Positions 9,091 through 18,236 of a stretch of 64,000 nucleotides of DNA are shown piece after piece. A model generated the notes under the pieces. That model saw only the letters and a list, made by a program, of their open reading frames with translations, was not told where the DNA came from and did no database searches. The position numbers were made by a program, and so were the translations under genes. Numbering within the stretch: the stretch's first letter is position 1; every line of letters starts with the position of its first letter. The stretch is taken from positions 1 through 64,000 of the forward strand of contig JAFGHX010000465.1 of assembly GCA_016929905.1 (NCBI GenBank), read 5' to 3'. This stretch comes from Kiritimatiellia bacterium (GTDB lineage: Bacteria; Verrucomicrobiota; Kiritimatiellia; JAFGHX01).

Positions 9091-9486
9091 GTTGGATTCA
9101 AAAAGCATACAGTCTTTCGGCTATGGGAGAGCGACCCGAGACCGAAAGCCATGACAGCGCGGCCGGGATACATATACTTCGACGACGTGTCGCTGAGCGT
9201 CAGGGCCGTCTCGCCGCGGTAGGAACGGGGACGGGCCACGTGCTCTACGATCTGCTCATCTTCTCCGGCATGATATGACGGGCTGGAATGCGCGGTTGAC
9301 GGCGATCGTCGACACGCCGCTGCGCCGCATCGCCGCCAGGTTCAGTGCGCGGCGCCGGCCCATTTGCCGGTAGGACCCACATAGGGCGCGCGATCTTGAA
9401 GACGGGGCGCTCATCGACATCAACCCGATCGATAAGCGGATCCACGCGCTCACGCCGTGGATTGGCGTGGCGCTTCGGTTCGGTGT
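9080..9486. other. Gap of about 400 bases with possible decayed coding sequence
   Basis: No intact gene is visible. On the plus strand, 9165-9215 reads GYIYFDDVSLSVR, which resembles the end of a carbohydrate-binding domain (YFDDVSL is a common terminal strand). Positions 9395-9480 can be read as a short open segment (DGALIDINPIDKRIHALTPW), but it resembles no family I know. The pieces are separated by stops. These could be remnants of a degraded secreted enzyme; the evidence is weak. Confidence 0.25.
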
Positions 9487-10641
9487 CTATTCCGAGGGGA
9501 TGGGCGCTGAAGGTGTGAGTTGCTTCAGGAACTCATGAACCGGCAAGCACAGGATATCGTTCATTCTCAGACGCTCCTGCCCCCGGTAGAGCAGGCATGC
9601 CGACGCTTCGGGATAGTCAGTCAGGAATGCTTTGAGCCCTGACACGTCGCGTCTATGCGCGTTGCGGGAGTTCTTGACTTCTACGGCGCAGAACGTGTTC
9701 GTCCCGTAGATGATGAAATCCACCTCCACCCCGGACTTGGTGCGCCAATAGTGCAGTTCCTCATTCGCCCGGCGGTAGGCAATCCATGCGCGCAAGTGTT
9801 GCGCCACCAGCCCCTCGAGCACAGCGCCCGAGAGCGCGGTGGCTGCGTCGAGAGGACCGGTTGGGCGGAGGGAGCGGTACACGCCCGCATCGAAGTAGTA
9901 GAACTTCGGATGCTGAACCAGGAGCCGTCGGGCCCGGCGCGTGAACACAGGGACGCGAAACCCGAGCAGGAGATCTTCGAGAATCTCCAGGAATCCTTCG
10001 ACAGTTGCTCTTGGGACTTGGCACTCCCTGGATACCGCGGACAAGTTGAGTTGGCACGCGTGGGAAAAGGCCATGGCCTCGAGGAAGCGCGTGAACGAAC
10101 CGACGTTGCGCACCATGGCTTCGGACTTGACCTCCTGTTCGACATACAGCCCAACATAGTCCCGCAACGTCTGTTCCGGAGCAGGTGCCGATACCACGAC
10201 GGGCAGAAGCCCCTGTAGCAGCGCTTGATCCAAATCGAAGTCGGCTTTCAGCTCCGCGGCCATGAACCCGTGCATGGTCGTGTTCAAAGCGCGCCCGCCC
10301 AGAAGATTCACTCCCGTCTGGCGGAGTTTGCGTGCACTCGAACCCGTCAGGACGAACCGTCTTGATCTGTCCTTGGTCAAACTCTCGTGAACAACGTCCA
10401 GCAGTTGAGGTACACGTTGCACCTCGTCCACCACGATCCGACAACCGGGCGCCGCGGCGGCAATGACGTCGCGCAATCGCTCAGGGCGAGCGGAGTATAG
10501 GCGATAGGTCTCACGCGCCAATAGGTCCACCCAGGCAGCAGCGGGATATTGCTCCCGGAGCCAGGTGGACTTGCCTGTCCCGCGTGGGCCGAATAGAAAG
10601 AAAGAATCGTTCGGAGCCTGGAAAAATCTTGGCACTATCAT
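9487..10641 (-). CDS. AAA ATPase with DUF4143/nuclease-like C-terminal domain
   Basis: A cytoplasmic protein of 384 residues. Walker A GPRGTGKST lies at 19-27, Walker B/DExQ IVVDEVQRVP at about 69-78, and sensor TGSSARKL at about 100. The second half is the DUF4143 region, ending with a PD-(D/E)XK-like pattern (GVEVDFIIYG, then FCAVEVKNS). Such proteins are widespread singletons, commonly in several copies per genome and sometimes linked to mobile regions. The function is not established. The start follows AAGGATATATC. The leader (10642-10690) is strikingly AT-rich compared with its surroundings, suggesting separate acquisition. It has no functional link to its carbohydrate-degrading neighbours. 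Confidence 0.9.
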   Translation of the reverse strand: MIVPRFFQAPNDSFFLFGPRGTGKSTWLREQYPAAAWVDLLARETYRLYSARPERLRDVIAAAAPGCRIVVDEVQRVPQLLDVVHESLTKDRSRRFVLTGSSARKLRQTGVNLLGGRALNTTMHGFMAAELKADFDLDQALLQGLLPVVVSAPAPEQTLRDYVGLYVEQEVKSEAMVRNVGSFTRFLEAMAFSHACQLNLSAVSRECQVPRATVEGFLEILEDLLLGFRVPVFTRRARRLLVQHPKFYYFDAGVYRSLRPTGPLDAATALSGAVLEGLVAQHLRAWIAYRRANEELHYWRTKSGVEVDFIIYGTNTFCAVEVKNSRNAHRRDVSGLKAFLTDYPEASACLLYRGQERLRMNDILCLPVHEFLKQLTPSAPIPSE

Positions 10642-11216
10642 GATATATCCTTCTTTTTTTACGGAATAGGTATAATTTTAGAATATTTTTGGCTGGGGTC
10701 AAGTCAATAATCCGAATTGCGCTGAAAGACACCATCAAAGGCCAGGCCGGGGTGGAACCCGCCCCTCCAAACCACACGATGTGGCGCACTGGAGGGCGCG
10801 GTTCCCCCCGCGCCGAGGCTTTTCAGCGCAATCCTAATCCTGGTGTAGTGCGTCCAACAGATCTTGACATTGGTGGGAGCGCCATTTGGGCCATCACAAG
10901 GCGCGTCTCCGGGCCAATCACCGCCTCCGGTCCTGAGCGAAGTCGAAGGGCAGCGGGCTTGGCCCGGAGACGGAACGCCGTGAGGGCATGAATGCCGCCC
11001 CATCCCGCAGGGTCAGGGCGATTCTGCCTATCCTTTCCTCATGATCGCGTTGACGCGATGATGCACGCGCCGGCTGGCGACACGCCTTACGGCGTTGACT
11101 ACAAGACGGCCTGTGGGGCAAACTTGGGGTCCGTTTGTCGTGAGGCTCGGAATAAGAAACCTCTGTGTGTCGCATCGGCCACGCGCTTCACTCCGCCATT
11201 TTTCATTCTTCATTTT
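10642..11216. other. 575-base intergenic region with a palindromic repeat
   Basis: Positions 10642-10690 are AT-rich promoter/leader sequence of the ATPase gene. Positions 10718-10831 form a long imperfect palindrome. Positions 10850-11180 contain several short inverted segments (CGTCTCCGGGCC versus GGCCCGGAGACG) but no convincing gene. Near 11200 there is a TTTTTCATTCTTCATTTTTC tract that also appears ahead of the glycosidase 3' ends near 29180 and 33040. Confidence 0.4.
10718..10831. repeat. Imperfect palindrome of the GGAGGGCGCGG family
   Basis: Outer arms GCGCTGAAAG and CTTTTCAGCGC; inner arms GGTGGAACCCGCCCCTCCA and TGGAGGGCGCGGTTCC around a loop of about 20 bases. The inner arm word TGGAGGGCGCGG recurs in the tandem block at 38317-38490. 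Confidence 0.55.
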
Positions 11217-14200
11217 TCATTTCTGCAAGACCCACACCGGCCACAAATGCGGGTTCATGTAGGGCTCCGTGCCGGCCGGGGTCAGGGTGAGGCCCTGTTT
11301 GCGGTCGTCGTTGTCCTTGTCGTTTACGAGGATGGCGAACCCGAAGGAGGTGCCGGGCTCCATGTCGATCGGCACAATCTCGCGTTTCGGGAAGAACACC
11401 TCATAGACCGTGCGGGTTCCGTTGCGTTTGACCGCTGTCTGTACGGTGTCGGGCTTGCCGACTTTCAGGAACGCGATCTGCCATTCGGGCACGGTGTCGC
11501 GCAGGGCGGCGGGCCCGGCGTCGGTCAGGGCGAACTGGTAGGCATAGTCGTTGTTGTCGTAGCCGCGGTCCTCGCGGAACCGGGCGTCGGCCCACGTGTC
11601 GAAGTAGACCTGCAGGCTGTCGCGCATGAACCAGGCATCCTTGTCCTTCTCCCGTCGCGGCTTGAGGTCCAGTACGTCGTCGGCGACTTCGACGGCCAGG
11701 TACAGGCCCGTGTCGTCCCAGGCGGTTCGGAGTGACGCCGACAGGTCGGCGTCGCCGCGCCAGACGTCGCCGTTCTTGCCCTTGCCGAACAGCTTCAGAT
11801 GGTCCTTCCCCAGCGGCACGGCCGGGATGCCGGCCCAGTCGGCGAGCGCGCCGTCGATCGCGATCGGCCCGCGGCGGCGCGGGCAGACCCCGAGCCGGAA
11901 GCTGCCGTCGATCTCCGTCTGTTTCCCGGCCGTATCCGTGAAGCGGACGGACAGCGGCACGTCGTTGAGCGCGCCGGGCCGCATGTAGTCCGCGAGTTGG
12001 ACGGCAACCCGGCTTTCGCCCTTGCCCTGGATCTCGAGCGCGCCGGACGAAACGGTCGCCGCGCCAATCCGCGCGGCATAGGCGCCTTTGACCCCGCGCG
12101 AGAGCAGGCTCGTGAACGTGATCTGCGCCTCGGCCCCCTTTACCCGCGTGGCGACGCTGAACGGTTTCTGGTCCGCACCCTTGATGGCCGTCTTCTCCAG
12201 CGTGTGGACGAATTCGGGCAGCGCGCCCGGCGCGCCGACCAGGAACAGGGGGTAGGGGGTGACGGGCAACTCGAGGGTGGGACCGGTTGCCGGGATCTCG
12301 TTCATCATGAAGTCGACCGCGCGCACGGCGCCCGGCGCAAACGCGAACGCCGCGTTCGGGGCCGGCTTCTCGAACCGCTCCACCTTCGGATGAAAGTTCC
12401 ACATGACGGCGACCGGCTCGCGCCGCTCGTTCTCGAACACGTAGGTCCGAACCCCGGCGCCCAGGTCGACGTCCTGCCGGTAGACGGCGTTGCCGAGCAT
12501 GTTGCCCAGCGCGTTCTGGGCGAAGAGGGTGGCGTTCGGCGTCTCGTCGAAATCGATCTGGTGATAGCGCGTGCCCCAGTCGACGTTCATCCCGATGCGC
12601 GCGTGGTACTTGAAGCCGACCAGGTAGCTGCGCGCGTTGCGCGAGGCGGCGATCTTCTCGCTTCGGCCCGAATCATAACCGAACGCGCCGCACCGATAGT
12701 GGTCCGTGATGGTCTGGTAGGGATCGAGCCCGATCTCCGGAATGTTGTAGGGCGCGTAGTAGATGCCTTCCGTCCACCAGACGGGGCCCTTGTAGCCGAG
12801 CCCGTCGAGCAGATCGAACAGGCGCTTCGCATCCGCGTCCATGTCCGGGTCTTCGGGGCAGGGCCGATAAATATGGATCGCGACCACGTCGCAGGCCTCG
12901 AGCCCGCCCGCCCGAATGTACCGCTCCAGCCAGCGCCGGCCGCGTTCGTACATGTTGCACGGGTCCGGACTGATCACGAGCGCGCGTGGGTTCCCGCGCT
13001 TGATGCCGCGGTAGGCCGCCTTCAGCGCCTGGACCAGATCCTCCATCGACACGCCGTCCAGCCGGTCCGGAAACCCGGTCGCCTCCGGCTCGTTGATCAG
13101 CTTCCAGTAGGCCAGGTACGGCATGCTCTTCGCCCGCTCGTAGCAGGCCTGCTCGATCCGAGCGTGGCCCTCGAGCGTGTAGGCCTCCGGCTTCGTGAGG
13201 CGCAGGTTGCCGGCCGTCACGTGTTTCTCGAAGATGCTGGACAGCGGCTTGATCCGGTACTTCGCCAGAATTCCGTAGTGCGCTTCGGAGGGGAACGTTC
13301 CGAAATAGGCGCCCCCGCCGCCGATCCCCGAGCCGATCCCTGTCCGCATCAGGAACTCCGCTCGCTTCTCGAGCCGGTACGGATTCCTGAAATGAATGCC
13401 GCACAGGTCCTTGTTGCGGTGCGTGTTGGACAGGCTCCGGATCACACTGACCCGGAAATAGTCCGTCTCGGCGAATGCGCCGTCCGACAGCTCGGCCGCC
13501 AGCACGTAGGCGCCGGTCCCCAGCACCTGCGTCAGAGCCAGACGGCGCGCGGCAGAGCCGCCCGCGGGCACGGCGACGCTGAACTGTTCGCGATGCCGTT
13601 TGCGGTCGAAGAAATCCTTCACCGTCAGGGTGACAGCCACCTCGCGCGGGGCGGCGGTCAGGTTCCGGACGACGACATCCATCTCCCTCGGCTCCCGCGC
13701 GTCGAAGGTGTGCCCGTACTGGCCCGTGACCAGCTCCGCAATGATCGGCTTTTCCGCGTAGTCGGTCAGCTCGCCCGCCTCCAGTTGCACGCAGTCGAAC
13801 CAGATCCGGGCCCCGTCGAGCTGGCCGCTGTTCTCGCGGTTGTCCCACCAGCGCTCGCCGAGCCCGATGTGAAGGACGCGCTTCGGAGCCGTGACCGGGA
13901 AGGTGTAGCGTTGCCAGTCGGTGGTCAGCTCCATGCGCTTGCTGATCGGGAAATTGCCCCAGGAATCCGTGATGGCCAGCACGCTGGTCTTGACCTTCGG
14001 CCGGTCGGCCTTGGCGTAGAAGGAGAACGTGTAGGCCTTGCCCGGAACGACCGGCACGGCGAAGTGCGCCGTCAGCGGCGGGGCTTCCCCGGCCCGGACC
14101 GTATGGCGCAGGCTGCGGCGGCCGCGATAGGCGACTGTGTCGTCGATCGCCGCAAAATCGTCGAACCCGCACGCCGTGCCGGGATAACACTGCACCGGCC

Positions 14201-15164
14201 CCCAGTAGCGGAACCCGGCTTCGAAACTCGGATTCTGCACCAGGTTCCGGCACAACGAGTAGTCGGGTACGTGGATTCGGTCGCGCTTGAAGAAGTTGAT
14301 GCCCGCATGCTCCTTGCCGATCGGTTCGCCCGGCGATTCGGATTCCGGCAACCGGACCAGAAACTCGGTGACGCCGTCCTGCGGCACGATCCGCAGTTCG
14401 ACGTAAGCGTTCCGGGTCGCGAGCCGGTAGTCGATCAGCTGCGCGCGGCCGACGACGGACTTGACGCCGAAACTCCGCGCCGGGTCGTCGGGAAAGAACG
14501 TCAACCACGTGTCGCGCCGGTCGAAGAGGCGGGCCACGGCGTTGCTTTCGGGGGTATACCACTCGGCGAAGGTCTTCACCTCGTCGCCCGCCTGGAATGT
14601 CTCGCCGGCCATCTTCGAGGCGTTCACCGTGAACTGATAGAACCCGCCGTCGCCGGCGAGCGACCGGTCGCCCGCTTCATCGAAGGTCAGCTCCGTTCGC
14701 ACGTGGATGAGCCCGTCCTCCGTCAGGCGGGTCGTCTGCGAAAAGCCGGCCGTCTTCCCTTCCTTCGTCAGCGGAATGCGCGCGCGATAGCGAAGCGTGC
14801 CGCCCGCCGCGTCCGTCTCCGTCTTGCCCGAGAGGAAGTACTTGGGCTTCATCCACTTGCGGACCGGCGTACTCACCATCCACGCGCCGGAAAGCCGCTC
14901 GGCGCCGGCGGTCTTTATCGTGACGTGGCCGCCCGCCGAGACGACCTTGTCGCCCGCGCGGAAAGCGCGGGTGGTCGGGTCGAATTCGGCGGCGTGGGCG
15001 AAGAGGGGGGCGGAGAGGAGGAGCAGAGCGAGGGGGAGCAGGCGTTTGAACGCGCTCGTCGGACCCCGGCGCCCTTCGGGCAAGGGGCCACTTGCCCCGG
15101 GCGCACCGCGCCTCGGGGCGACGTGACAAGTCGGACGCAAGGGACGGGATGCTGATTCAGTCAT
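11217..15164 (-). CDS. Large secreted clan-A-like glycoside hydrolase with CBM-type domains (paralogue 1 of 3)
   Basis: Length 1315 residues. The ATG at 15164 is chosen because GGAGGAATCGCCA precedes it; an in-frame ATG nine codons upstream lacks this. A long basic n-region leads into a signal peptide (LLPLALLLLSAPLFAHA). Order: N-terminal sandwich (to about 290), carbohydrate-binding-like module beginning NLVQNPSFEAGFRYW (about 305-480), Ig-like segment, TIM-barrel core with a candidate acid/base Glu in LINEPEATG (near 690) and nucleophile Glu in WWTEGIYYA (near 797), C-terminal sandwich and a CBM9-like domain (IAIDGALADW, DSLQVYFDTWADAR). Substrate unknown. Two paralogues at 29193-33005 and 33081-36956 share the whole architecture and the C-terminal block LTLTPAGTEPY. 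Positions 15165-15400 hold a TCGTC-type repeat and possible promoter. Confidence 0.85.
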   Translation of the reverse strand: MTESASRPLRPTCHVAPRRGAPGASGPLPEGRRGPTSAFKRLLPLALLLLSAPLFAHAAEFDPTTRAFRAGDKVVSAGGHVTIKTAGAERLSGAWMVSTPVRKWMKPKYFLSGKTETDAAGGTLRYRARIPLTKEGKTAGFSQTTRLTEDGLIHVRTELTFDEAGDRSLAGDGGFYQFTVNASKMAGETFQAGDEVKTFAEWYTPESNAVARLFDRRDTWLTFFPDDPARSFGVKSVVGRAQLIDYRLATRNAYVELRIVPQDGVTEFLVRLPESESPGEPIGKEHAGINFFKRDRIHVPDYSLCRNLVQNPSFEAGFRYWGPVQCYPGTACGFDDFAAIDDTVAYRGRRSLRHTVRAGEAPPLTAHFAVPVVPGKAYTFSFYAKADRPKVKTSVLAITDSWGNFPISKRMELTTDWQRYTFPVTAPKRVLHIGLGERWWDNRENSGQLDGARIWFDCVQLEAGELTDYAEKPIIAELVTGQYGHTFDAREPREMDVVVRNLTAAPREVAVTLTVKDFFDRKRHREQFSVAVPAGGSAARRLALTQVLGTGAYVLAAELSDGAFAETDYFRVSVIRSLSNTHRNKDLCGIHFRNPYRLEKRAEFLMRTGIGSGIGGGGAYFGTFPSEAHYGILAKYRIKPLSSIFEKHVTAGNLRLTKPEAYTLEGHARIEQACYERAKSMPYLAYWKLINEPEATGFPDRLDGVSMEDLVQALKAAYRGIKRGNPRALVISPDPCNMYERGRRWLERYIRAGGLEACDVVAIHIYRPCPEDPDMDADAKRLFDLLDGLGYKGPVWWTEGIYYAPYNIPEIGLDPYQTITDHYRCGAFGYDSGRSEKIAASRNARSYLVGFKYHARIGMNVDWGTRYHQIDFDETPNATLFAQNALGNMLGNAVYRQDVDLGAGVRTYVFENERREPVAVMWNFHPKVERFEKPAPNAAFAFAPGAVRAVDFMMNEIPATGPTLELPVTPYPLFLVGAPGALPEFVHTLEKTAIKGADQKPFSVATRVKGAEAQITFTSLLSRGVKGAYAARIGAATVSSGALEIQGKGESRVAVQLADYMRPGALNDVPLSVRFTDTAGKQTEIDGSFRLGVCPRRRGPIAIDGALADWAGIPAVPLGKDHLKLFGKGKNGDVWRGDADLSASLRTAWDDTGLYLAVEVADDVLDLKPRREKDKDAWFMRDSLQVYFDTWADARFREDRGYDNNDYAYQFALTDAGPAALRDTVPEWQIAFLKVGKPDTVQTAVKRNGTRTVYEVFFPKREIVPIDMEPGTSFGFAILVNDKDNDDRKQGLTLTPAGTEPYMNPHLWPVWVLQK

Positions 15165-15245
15165 TGGCGATTCCTCCGATGGGATGCTCATCGGCGCGGA
15201 TTAGCGGCGGCGGCACGCCGTGCGCTCCACGCACCCTGTTTCGCT

Positions 15246-15336
15246 CTTCGTCGTCCGCTATCGTCAACCGATCTTGCGAGCGCGGGGCGAGACTTCGGAC
15301 GACGAGAACGGCGACGATAACGGTTGACGATTCCGG
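15246..15336. repeat. TCGTC-type inverted repeat, copy 3
   Basis: Left arm TCGTCGTCCGCTATCGTCAA; right arm contains GACGAGAACGGCGACGATAA then CGGTTGACGATTCCGG, its approximate reverse complement. Located between the glycosidase start and the 3' end of the GntR-LacI gene. Confidence 0.55.
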
Positions 15337-15400
15337 ATCATCGGTTCTGTTGCCGAACGTAATGACAAGCCGGCGGACGGTTCGTGAACGGACTGCACGC

Positions 15401-16483
15401 TCAATTTATCTTGCGGACCGAGTCGCGTTCGATGATCGCAGGTTCGAGCAGAACTCGGAACGGTTTGCCCGTGTCGCGCTGCTCCAGAATCTGTTGCACA
15501 CAGGTGCGCCCCAACTGGTCCAGCGGCTGCCGGGCGATCGTCAGCCCTCGCGGGGCGGAGACGCCGGGCATCTCGTCGAAGCCCACGATGGAAACGTCGT
15601 CCGGGACTCGCAGGCCCAGGTTGTCCAGGGCGTCCAGGGCGGGCTGATAGAAGAACCCGGTGGAGATGAAGAACGCCGTGGGCCGCGGGCTCTCCCGCAT
15701 CAACGCCTCGACTTCCTTGCGACACGTCGGCGGGCTGAAGTGCTTGCCCAGAATCATGTTCGGGTCCGGCTCGACATCGTGTTCGCGGTGCGCGTCGAGA
15801 AAGCCCTTGTGTCGCTCGAGGAAGAAATCCGTGTTGCGGACCAGCCCGATGAAGGCAATCCGGCGGTGCCCGTTCGAAAGGAGCAGGTTCGCCAGGGTCC
15901 GGCAAGCGACGGTGCCGTCGCAGTGTACGTAGCTGATCGCCGCGTTGTTGATCCGGCGATTCACCGAGGCCACACAGTGGCCGTCGTGGGCAAGCGCTTC
16001 CATCACCGGCAGCTCGTCGTGATAGGGTGAAATCCAGATCGAACTGTGCGCGTGCAGCCGGTCGAGCTTCGCGCCGACATCGATGTCGGGCGAGAACGGA
16101 ATGATGCCCAGATCCGTGTCCCCGTCGCGACTTGCCGCGAAAACACCGTTCACGATCCTCGATAGGTAATAGTGCGAGTCCTCCAGCCGCCAGTGGCCGG
16201 GATAGAAAAGGGCCAGACCGCGCGCTTCGGCCGGGGCTGCGCTGCGGCCCGCCTCCCGAACGAACGTGCCCTTGCCCGGCTTGCGAATGATCAGACCCTG
16301 CTCAACCAGATACTCCAGCGCCTTGCGTACCGTCGGTCGGCTCACCCCGTACTGCTCGCACAACTCCTTCTCCGACGGCAGCTTCTCGCCACCTCTTCCC
16401 GAAATATCCTGTATCAGCCGCTCCCGGATCTGGAGGTAGAACGGCTTGACCGACTGCTCGACTTGCGGCGCATCCGATCCCAT
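15401..16483 (-). CDS. GntR-LacI hybrid transcriptional regulator
   Basis: A cytoplasmic DNA-binding regulator of 360 residues. Residues 12-80 form a GntR-type winged helix (FYLQIRERLI, LPSEKELCEQYGVSRPTVRK, GKGTFV). Residues 88-355 form a LacI-type periplasmic-binding-protein-like effector domain (GHRRIAFIGL, VPDDVSIVGFDEMPG). This arrangement, as in AraR, usually responds to a sugar. Glycosidase genes flank it (11217-15164 and 16599-17951), so their sugar product is a plausible effector. A tandem TTACATT repeat lies 11-28 bases upstream of its ATG and resembles the sites at 3041 and 3864, which suggests autoregulation and control of the 3-4 kb genes. Confidence 0.9.
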   Translation of the reverse strand: MGSDAPQVEQSVKPFYLQIRERLIQDISGRGGEKLPSEKELCEQYGVSRPTVRKALEYLVEQGLIIRKPGKGTFVREAGRSAAPAEARGLALFYPGHWRLEDSHYYLSRIVNGVFAASRDGDTDLGIIPFSPDIDVGAKLDRLHAHSSIWISPYHDELPVMEALAHDGHCVASVNRRINNAAISYVHCDGTVACRTLANLLLSNGHRRIAFIGLVRNTDFFLERHKGFLDAHREHDVEPDPNMILGKHFSPPTCRKEVEALMRESPRPTAFFISTGFFYQPALDALDNLGLRVPDDVSIVGFDEMPGVSAPRGLTIARQPLDQLGRTCVQQILEQRDTGKPFRVLLEPAIIERDSVRKIN

Positions 16484-16493
16484 CGCTGTATCC

Positions 16494-16516
16494 TTTACAT
16501 TACATTACATTAATAA
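16494..16516. promoter_or_regulatory. TTACATT repeats upstream of the GntR-LacI gene
   Basis: TTTACATTACATTACATTAA: three 5-base-phased TTACA steps directly ahead of the regulator start (16483). They share ACATTACATT with sites 1 and 2. Plausibly an autoregulatory operator or a slipped expansion of one. Confidence 0.45.
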
Positions 16517-16559
16517 CGCGCGGGGAGCGGTTTGTCAAGGGGGGCTCAGGACTTCGGAG

Positions 16560-16592
16560 CACGATAACGACGAGAACGGCTGACGATTCTCC
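16560..16592. repeat. TCGTC-type repeat, copy 4
   Basis: Contains ACGATAACGACGAGAACGGC followed by TGACGATTC, matching the right arm of copy 3. It lies at the 3' end of the glycosidase-like gene that ends at 16599. The other three copies are all in the first 16 kb. Confidence 0.5.
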
Positions 16593-16598
16593 GATCCG

Positions 16599-17951
16599 TC
16601 AGGTCTTGATCACGGCAGCCCAATGCCTGTCGGGCACGGGCGGGATAAGGGCGCGGACGCCCTTGCCGCTCACTTCGTAGGCTTTGGCCCATTCGCCGGC
16701 TTCGATGTCCAGCCAGCGAACGGTGAAGGGGCCTTCAGCGGCCTTGAGGTCGATGTTGGCCGCTTCGCCGTGCGGGAAGTAGACCGCATAGTCGTGGCCA
16801 GGCCGCGCGGCGGCGTAGGCCCCGTTCTCCTTGCGGCCGGGCAACAGATCGTTGTGCGGTTCGCATCTGAAGATGTCGATTTCGTCCAGCACCGTGCGCA
16901 TGCTCCGGATGTGGCGCTGGGCTACGGGAGAGAGTCCCAATCCGCTCGGCGGCCGGTGGAAGCGGGTGCCCGCAAGGCCGCCGAAGATATTGCGCCAGAA
17001 CCGTTCGATGCCGTCGCGGGCCTGCCCGTACAGGCCCTTGACGCCCAGCCGCGCGTTCGGATCGGCCCGGGCGTAGGGTTCGTCGGACCCGTAGATCTTC
17101 ACCGTGTTCACCGGGCGGGTAGGGGCGATGTAGTCGCGCAGCCACATCAGGTTCCGCCAGTGCGTCTCGCCGCGGTTGTGATTGTTCTGGGAGACGTCGC
17201 AGAAGGAGTATGTCTCCGGGTGGTCGAACGTGCGCGCGTGGTGCTCGTCGCTCAGGTCGTAGGCGTCCCACATCTCCGTCGTGTGCACGTGCACGTTCCG
17301 GGCCCGGGCCTTGGCCTGGATGTGGCGGGCCCAGTAACGGCCCCAGGCCTCCGAGGCCGCCGTCTCGTTGTCCATGCAGTAGAGCAGGTGCGGGTACTTC
17401 AGCGCATGCGAAAGAAACGTGTCCACAAATTGGATCTGGTACTTGAGTACGAGCTGGTTGTTGTCCTCGGTCGGCACCGTCCACAGGAAACGGATGTGTT
17501 GCTCCTGGTGGCCCGGCGTGTCGATCACCGCCGGCAGGCCGCTCTCCTCTTCGGTGTAGTTCGTGTTGTTCTTCGGGTTGAACGGGTTGGCGTCCCAGTT
17601 CCGGCCCGCGAAGTCGAACCGGTCCCACACTTCGAACTGAACGATGATGTCCAGGTCGTGCGTGAGCGCGAGGAAGTTGTCGAACCGGCGCCAGTACTCG
17701 GCCGAGGGCTTGTTGAGGTCGTACGACTCGCCCTCCTTCTCGAACGGCCACACGTTGCCCGGATCGCGTGAGGACAGGGTGCAGCGCACGTAGTTGCCGC
17801 CGACCGAATGCAGGAGCTTCAGGTGCTCCTCCAGTCCGTCGATCTGGAACAGGTTGTCCTCAACGCTCCCGCCCAGCAGCACGGTCGGCTTGCCCTTATA
17901 CTCCCAGTACGCCGGATATTCCCGGCTCGGCTGAATGCGCTTCTTGTTCAT
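16599..17951 (-). CDS. Cytoplasmic glycoside hydrolase-like TIM-barrel protein with C-terminal sandwich
   Basis: 450 residues, no signal peptide (MNKKRIQPSREYPAYWEYKG). The N-terminal barrel matches the broad DUF4038/apiosidase-like group: GKPTVLLGGSVEDNLFQ, then GGNYVRCTLSS, WDRFDFAGRNWDANPFNP and CMDNETAASEAWG (candidate acid/base Glu). The last 80 or so residues (FTVRWLDIEAGEW, LIPPVPDRHWAAVIK) look like the small beta-sandwich often labelled a putative collagen-binding domain. It probably acts on short oligosaccharides after uptake. The substrate cannot be told. Upstream of the gene is a 303-base gap with a half palindromic element. The GntR-LacI regulator lies downstream in the same orientation. 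Confidence 0.75.
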   Translation of the reverse strand: MNKKRIQPSREYPAYWEYKGKPTVLLGGSVEDNLFQIDGLEEHLKLLHSVGGNYVRCTLSSRDPGNVWPFEKEGESYDLNKPSAEYWRRFDNFLALTHDLDIIVQFEVWDRFDFAGRNWDANPFNPKNNTNYTEEESGLPAVIDTPGHQEQHIRFLWTVPTEDNNQLVLKYQIQFVDTFLSHALKYPHLLYCMDNETAASEAWGRYWARHIQAKARARNVHVHTTEMWDAYDLSDEHHARTFDHPETYSFCDVSQNNHNRGETHWRNLMWLRDYIAPTRPVNTVKIYGSDEPYARADPNARLGVKGLYGQARDGIERFWRNIFGGLAGTRFHRPPSGLGLSPVAQRHIRSMRTVLDEIDIFRCEPHNDLLPGRKENGAYAAARPGHDYAVYFPHGEAANIDLKAAEGPFTVRWLDIEAGEWAKAYEVSGKGVRALIPPVPDRHWAAVIKT

Positions 17952-18025
17952 GCTCGTCTCCGGGCGACCCGCCGCGGCGTTTCGGCGGGTGTTCGCTCTC
18001 CGTATTGTGCAACATATCGGGTGCT

Positions 18026-18068
18026 TGGAGGGCGAGCGTCTCGCGAGCCGTTTCCTTCGACAGGCTCA
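18026..18068. repeat. Half copy of the 112-bp palindromic element
   Basis: TGGAGGGCGAGCGTCTCGCG followed by AGCCG and ending GGCTCA, corresponding to the right arm of the elements at 29077-29188, 43714-43825 and 47590-47701 with one internal base lost. The left arm is absent. The tail TTTCCTTCGACAGGCTC resembles the end of the 38317-38490 repeats. Confidence 0.55.
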
Positions 18069-18216
18069 ACACCCGCCCCGAGGTGCCCAGTCCGAACAGT
18101 GGCAAGGGTGCGTGCCGTGCAGGGGAATGTCAAGCCTCAGGTTGCGCCACACGCCGTACGGCGTTGACGGAAGACGGCGAATCTACCAGTTTTCCATTGA
18201 AATTCCAGGCTTGATG

Positions 18217-18236
18217 CTTCTACTGATAAGTAGAAG
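18217..18236. promoter_or_regulatory. Perfect inverted repeat upstream of PL6 lyase
   Basis: CTTCTACTGATAAGTAGAAG: 8-base arms around GATA, ending 18 bases before the ATG at 18255 and immediately before the GGAGG ribosome-binding site. It may be an operator, or a hairpin that hides or exposes the ribosome-binding site. Confidence 0.45.

Noticed and set aside
10704..11003. A possible protein gene in the gap after the ATPase
   Set aside because: The frame overlaps the palindromic repeat and has no recognisable domains or ribosome-binding site.
15165..15191. The upstream ATG (15191) for the first large glycosidase
   Set aside because: GGAGGAATCGCCA fits the ATG at 15164 instead.
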